Positions 60,938 to 64,000 of a stretch of 64,000 nucleotides of DNA are shown here, one piece after another. Made by a program: the position numbers and the translations under genes. The stretch covers positions 1,738,501-1,802,500 of the forward strand of contig CP033464.1 in assembly GCA_007833815.1 (NCBI GenBank). Reading direction: 5' to 3'. Position 1 is the stretch's first letter. Each line of letters opens with the position of its first letter. Below the pieces are notes generated by a model. It saw only the letters and a list, made by a program, of their open reading frames with translations. It did not search any database and was not told the DNA's origin. The DNA is from Brevibacillus laterosporus (GTDB taxonomy: Bacteria; Bacillota; Bacilli; Brevibacillales; Brevibacillaceae).

Positions 60938-61615
60938 ATGCGTCGGTTATCCATGAAATTATTTTTGCAGACGCTTGCGGATATGTTTCCTGATGCGCAT
61001 TGCGAGCTTACTCATAGTAACGCGTTTGAATTGACCATTGCGGTACTTTTGTCAGCGCAATGTACAGATAAAAAGGTAAACCAAGTCACAGAGCATTTAT
61101 TTCAAAAGTACAAGACTCCCGAAGACTACTTAAAGGTTTCGCTGGAGGAGCTTCAAGAGGATATTAGACAAATTGGTCTTTATAAAAACAAGGCTAAACA
61201 CATTCAGGCCCTATGTCGTTTATTATTAGAGGAATACGGGGGAGAAGTGCCTGACAAGCATGAGGAGTTGGTAAAATTGCCTGGTGTCGGACGGAAAACT
61301 GCGAACGTAGTAGTCAGTGTGGCATTTGGAATACCAGCTATTGCTGTGGATACGCATGTAGAGCGGATAGCCAAACGATTAGGATTCTGTCCTCAAGATG
61401 CTTCTCCTGTCCAAGTAGAAGAAATTCTAATGAAAAAAATTCCTAAGAAGGACTGGTCAGACACCCATCATCGCATGATTTTCTTTGGGCGTTATCATTG
61501 CAAAGCACAAAACCCGCAGTGTGATATTTGTCCCTTGGAAGATGTATGTCCGACTCGTAAACAAGCTCTAAAGATAAAAAAGAAGGCAAAAGTGCCATCT
61601 AGGAAAACATCCTGA
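60938..61615 (+). CDS. nth: Endonuclease III
   Basis: DNA glycosylase and AP lyase for oxidised pyrimidines; 225 residues. The helix-hairpin-helix LPGVGRKTANVVVS holds the catalytic Lys, VDTHVERIAKRLG the catalytic Asp, and the iron-sulfur motif C-x6-C-x2-C-x5-C is in CKAQNPQCDICPLEDVC. A basic tail (KKKAKVPSRK) follows. GGAGG lies 7 nt before the ATG. It is the second base-excision gene of the window beside mutY. Confidence 0.95.
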   Translation: MRRLSMKLFLQTLADMFPDAHCELTHSNAFELTIAVLLSAQCTDKKVNQVTEHLFQKYKTPEDYLKVSLEELQEDIRQIGLYKNKAKHIQALCRLLLEEYGGEVPDKHEELVKLPGVGRKTANVVVSVAFGIPAIAVDTHVERIAKRLGFCPQDASPVQVEEILMKKIPKKDWSDTHHRMIFFGRYHCKAQNPQCDICPLEDVCPTRKQALKIKKKAKVPSRKTS

Positions 61616-61721
61616 GTGTAGAGTCATGCTTAAAAAGAGAGTCTTGGACAAGCTAATAAGGGAAACAAGCCGCAATTGTAAGCTTGTTATTGACGAACCT
61701 CCAGAATCAGCGTACACTTAT

Positions 61722-61736
61722 TTATAACAATTCTAA
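61722..61736 (+). promoter_or_regulatory. PerR box upstream of perR
   Basis: TTATAACAATTCTAA matches the PerR consensus TTATAATNATTATAA at 12 of 14 defined positions. A second, weaker match (TAAGAATATTTCTAA) lies at 61756-61770. PerR autoregulation is well known in Bacillus. Confidence 0.7.
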
Positions 61737-61812
61737 TTAGATTATTGTTAACGGATAAGAATATTTCTAATTACGTACTTTTTAAAGGTCATATTATGTG
61801 AGGTGCATGGCG

Positions 61813-62250
61813 ATGATGCAACAAGTCGAGAGAGCTGTCGAGATTTTAAAGAATCAAGGTGTTCGTATGACTCCGCAACGTCATGCCATATTAGCGTATT
61901 TACTTGAGACGATGACTCATCCAACTGCTGATGAAATTTATAAAGCATTGGAAGGGAAATTTCCTAATATGAGCGTGGCAACCATCTACAATAACCTGCG
62001 AGTATTTAAAGAAGCGGGGTTGGTTCGCGAGTTAACATACGGAGATGCTTCTAGTCGATTCGATGCCAATGTAGAAGATGAACATTATCACATTATCTGT
62101 TCTGAATGCGGGGCTATTCAGGATTTTCACTTCCCGTATTTAACTCAGGTAGAGGCAGCAGCCTGTGAACAAGCGAACTTTCATGTCTCTGGACATCGTA
62201 TGGAAGTTTATGGTGTATGCAAGAGCTGTCAAGAAAACAAAACGCAATAA
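61813..62250 (+). CDS. perR: Peroxide-responsive repressor PerR
   Basis: Fur-family peroxide sensor of 145 residues, the same length as B. subtilis PerR. The DNA-binding helix is in [35 protein letters not shown]. Metal-sensing residues are His36 (B. subtilis His37), Asp in [14 protein letters not shown] and the histidines after it; two CxxC pairs (CSECG, CKSC) hold structural zinc. The ATG at 61813, 9 nt after GTGAGG, is preferred over GTG 61798. Likely represses its own gene and oxidative-stress genes. Confidence 0.93.
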   Translation: MMQQVERAVEILKNQGVRMTPQRHAILAYLLETMTHPTADEIYKALEGKFPNMSVATIYNNLRVFKEAGLVRELTYGDASSRFDANVEDEHYHIICSECGAIQDFHFPYLTQVEAAACEQANFHVSGHRMEVYGVCKSCQENKTQ

Positions 62251-62265
62251 TAGCAAGTGCTTGGT

Positions 62266-62314
62266 AAGGACTCTTCATGTCAGTGGTAAAAGACATGTAG
62301 GGTTCTTTTTTTGT
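62266..62314 (+). terminator. Intrinsic terminator of perR
   Basis: AAGGACTCTTCATGTC pairs with GACATGTAGGGTTCTT (with G-U pairs) and is followed by a T run. Confidence 0.75.
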
Positions 62315-62494
62315 ACCATCTGACAGAATAAAATGATATGTATGAATGATCGTATAAGGTTCAACTCTTTTAATAAACTTCAGTCGACATTTTATGAAAT
62401 TTATCGCAAAATGTAGAGAATTTTGTAACCAAATAGCTCTCTAAACTGTCTCTATAATGAAGAACAAACTGAATTGTGATACATTGGAGGAGTC

Positions 62495-64000
62495 ATGAAC
62501 GCACATTTAGAGACCTCAAAGCGTCCAAGGCGCAGAAGAAATAGGAATAGGCTTTTTCCTAAGTTGCTATTTTTGGCCATACTTGTTTTAGCAGGATATT
62601 TCATTTGGATGTATTTTCAATCCGGTAATCATCAACGAGTTACTCCTTACGATGGGCGCCAACAGGTAATTGTACATAAAGGAAAAGCAGTCCCACAATC
62701 CTATAAGATGAAGGAAGACGAGGTACTGTTACCTTTTTCATTTTTAAAGGAACAAATTGATCAGCACTTGTACTGGGATGAACCTAGTCGTTCGGTCATC
62801 ATCACTACGAAAGATAAAGTTATCCAAATGCCAAGCGAAAAGTTAAAAGCATTTGTTAATAAAGAACCAGTTGATTTACGTGTACCTGTCACGATTATTG
62901 ATGGGGAAAAATACGTTCCAGTTAGTCCTCTAGAAAAGATATATGGTATTCATCTGCGCAAGATGGAAGGCAGAGAAGTCATCTCAGTGGATAACAACGG
63001 AGATACAATCCAACAAGGACAGGTTAGTTCTGAAAAAGATAAGCCTTTACCAATGAGAGTGGATGCTACGAAAGAAAGTCCTACTGTTTCTGATCTTACA
63101 TCGGGTCAAAAAGTAACGATCTTGAATGAAACAAATGGATGGTACCATCTCTTATCTAATGATGGAGTTCTTGGGTATTTACCAATGGATCAAGTTAAAA
63201 AACTAGATTCTTATCAGGTAGAAGTGAACGTGGATACACCAAAAGAACGAAATACTGCTTGGAAGCCGAACGGACAAAAATTAAATGTTGTTTGGGAGCA
63301 GGTGGTTAACCGAAATCCTGAATTGGACAGCATCCCTAAAATGCCTGGATTGCATGTGGTAGCTCCCACGTGGTTCGAATTAAAAGACGACAAAGGAACT
63401 GTTGGCAATAAGGCTGACGCTTCGTATGTAAGATGGGCGCATCGTGAAGGCTTTAAGGTCTGGGCAGTCGTATCTAATGGATTTAATCCCGACTGGACTA
63501 AAGTAGTGCTATCTGATTTTGAAACACGTCAAAAAATGATTACTCAGATCGTTCAATATGCTAATTTGTATCAGGTGGACGGAATCAATATTGATTTTGA
63601 AGATGTGTATTTAGATGATAAACAGCGCTTCGTTCAATTTGTTCGCGAATTGACGCCATATTTACATGAACAGAATTTAACAGTGTCTGTTGATGTTACC
63701 ATGATGCACGGAAGTGATCGTTGGTCTAATTTCTTAGATCGTAAGGCGTTAGCTGAAACAGTGGATTACACGATGTTGATGGCTTATGACGAACATTGGG
63801 GCTCTAGCCCTGTAGCGGGTTCTGTAGCGTCGTTGCCATGGGTAGAGAATGGTTTAAAACAAGTGTTGACGGAAGTACCTAAGGAAAAGCTGTTGTTAGG
63901 TATGCCTTTCTATACTCGTTTATGGAAGGAAGTAAAGCAAGCAGATGGTAGTGTAAAGGTATCGTCTCGTGCCTTGTATATGTCGGGAGTCAAAAAGTGG
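62495..64000 (+). CDS. Glycoside hydrolase family 18 protein (cut by window end)
   Basis: At least 502 codons; the frame is open to the last base. A basic N-terminus and one membrane helix (about 26-45) precede a copper-amine-oxidase-like domain (about 55-165, with KGKAVPQSYKMKEDEVLLPFSFLK), an SH3-type domain (about 180-230, TKESPTVSDLTSGQKVTIL) and a GH18 catalytic domain with the DGINIDFE motif (Glu acid) and YTMLMAYDEHWGS. This layout resembles cortex- or wall-lytic enzymes of Bacillales such as SleL/YdhD. GGAGG lies 4 nt before the ATG. Confidence 0.85.
   Translation, partial: MNAHLETSKRPRRRRNRNRLFPKLLFLAILVLAGYFIWMYFQSGNHQRVTPYDGRQQVIVHKGKAVPQSYKMKEDEVLLPFSFLKEQIDQHLYWDEPSRSVIITTKDKVIQMPSEKLKAFVNKEPVDLRVPVTIIDGEKYVPVSPLEKIYGIHLRKMEGREVISVDNNGDTIQQGQVSSEKDKPLPMRVDATKESPTVSDLTSGQKVTILNETNGWYHLLSNDGVLGYLPMDQVKKLDSYQVEVNVDTPKERNTAWKPNGQKLNVVWEQVVNRNPELDSIPKMPGLHVVAPTWFELKDDKGTVGNKADASYVRWAHREGFKVWAVVSNGFNPDWTKVVLSDFETRQKMITQIVQYANLYQVDGINIDFEDVYLDDKQRFVQFVRELTPYLHEQNLTVSVDVTMMHGSDRWSNFLDRKALAETVDYTMLMAYDEHWGSSPVAGSVASLPWVENGLKQVLTEVPKEKLLLGMPFYTRLWKEVKQADGSVKVSSRALYMSGVKKW

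Overview
The window looks like a chromosomal segment of a spore-forming, low-GC Gram-positive bacterium of the Bacillales, most likely Brevibacillus or a close relative. The grounds are strong AGGAGG ribosome-binding sites, frequent TTG and GTG starts, sigma-A promoters of TTGACA-N17-TATAAT type, and a gene order that recalls the Bacillus subtilis stretch yfhP - mutY - fabL - ygaC - ygaD - gsaB - bcp - perR, here spread over about 30 kb with genes inserted. The genus is an inference; the gene calls rest on motifs.

Layout. 0.2-11 kb: an acetyltransferase and DinB pair, a thioesterase, a DHA2 efflux pump under a promoter with an operator-like repeat, an Asp/Glu racemase, an HlyD-ABC-ABC-TetR efflux operon with a palindromic operator, an EamA transporter and fhs. 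11-18 kb: a GIY-YIG protein, a mobile-element copy, an ABC-F ATPase with an attenuator-like leader, an RluA pseudouridine synthase, a monofunctional transglycosylase and small proteins. 18-26 kb: envelope stress, with an OmpR-type two-component system, an NlpC/P60 hydrolase under a c-di-AMP riboswitch, and a lia-type operon (LiaI, LiaH/PspA, a methyltransferase, LiaF, LiaS, LiaR). 26-33 kb: a PrpE-like phosphatase, a holin-like plus amidase pair with a frameshift, TSUP and CDF transporters and sodA.

33-42 kb: yfhP and mutY diverge, followed by a four-peptide minus-strand locus with YrzI-like proteins and an attenuator, fabL behind a FapR-like box, a GNAT, a DUF402 phosphatase, an ABC exporter, an MFS pump, an IseA-like lipoprotein and a YugP-type protease. 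42-52 kb: a 4.6-kb glutamate synthase large subunit with a cre-like site in its promoter, hemL/gsaB, and a three-gene ABC-2 transporter. 52-56 kb is the accessory stretch: an orphan promoter-terminator unit, a frameshifted surface protein, a second mobile-element copy, a frameshifted excisionase-like gene, an FMN riboswitch with ribU, and a HAD phosphatase broken by a third element fragment. 56-64 kb: an ArsR-like regulator, bcp, an M42 peptidase, a methyltransferase, a cobalamin adenosyltransferase, an epimerase-like protein, nth, perR with a PerR box, and a GH18 protein running off the end.

Themes: envelope stress and wall remodelling (lia operon, P60, IseA-like, transglycosylase, amidase, GH18), drug efflux and ribosome protection, oxidative stress (sodA, bcp, perR) and base-excision repair (mutY, nth). 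No rRNA, tRNA or CRISPR array was seen. The points most worth a second look are the small-peptide locus at 34.8-35.6 kb, the tnpB-less IS200/IS605-like elements, the ABC-F leader, and four genes broken at homopolymer runs.
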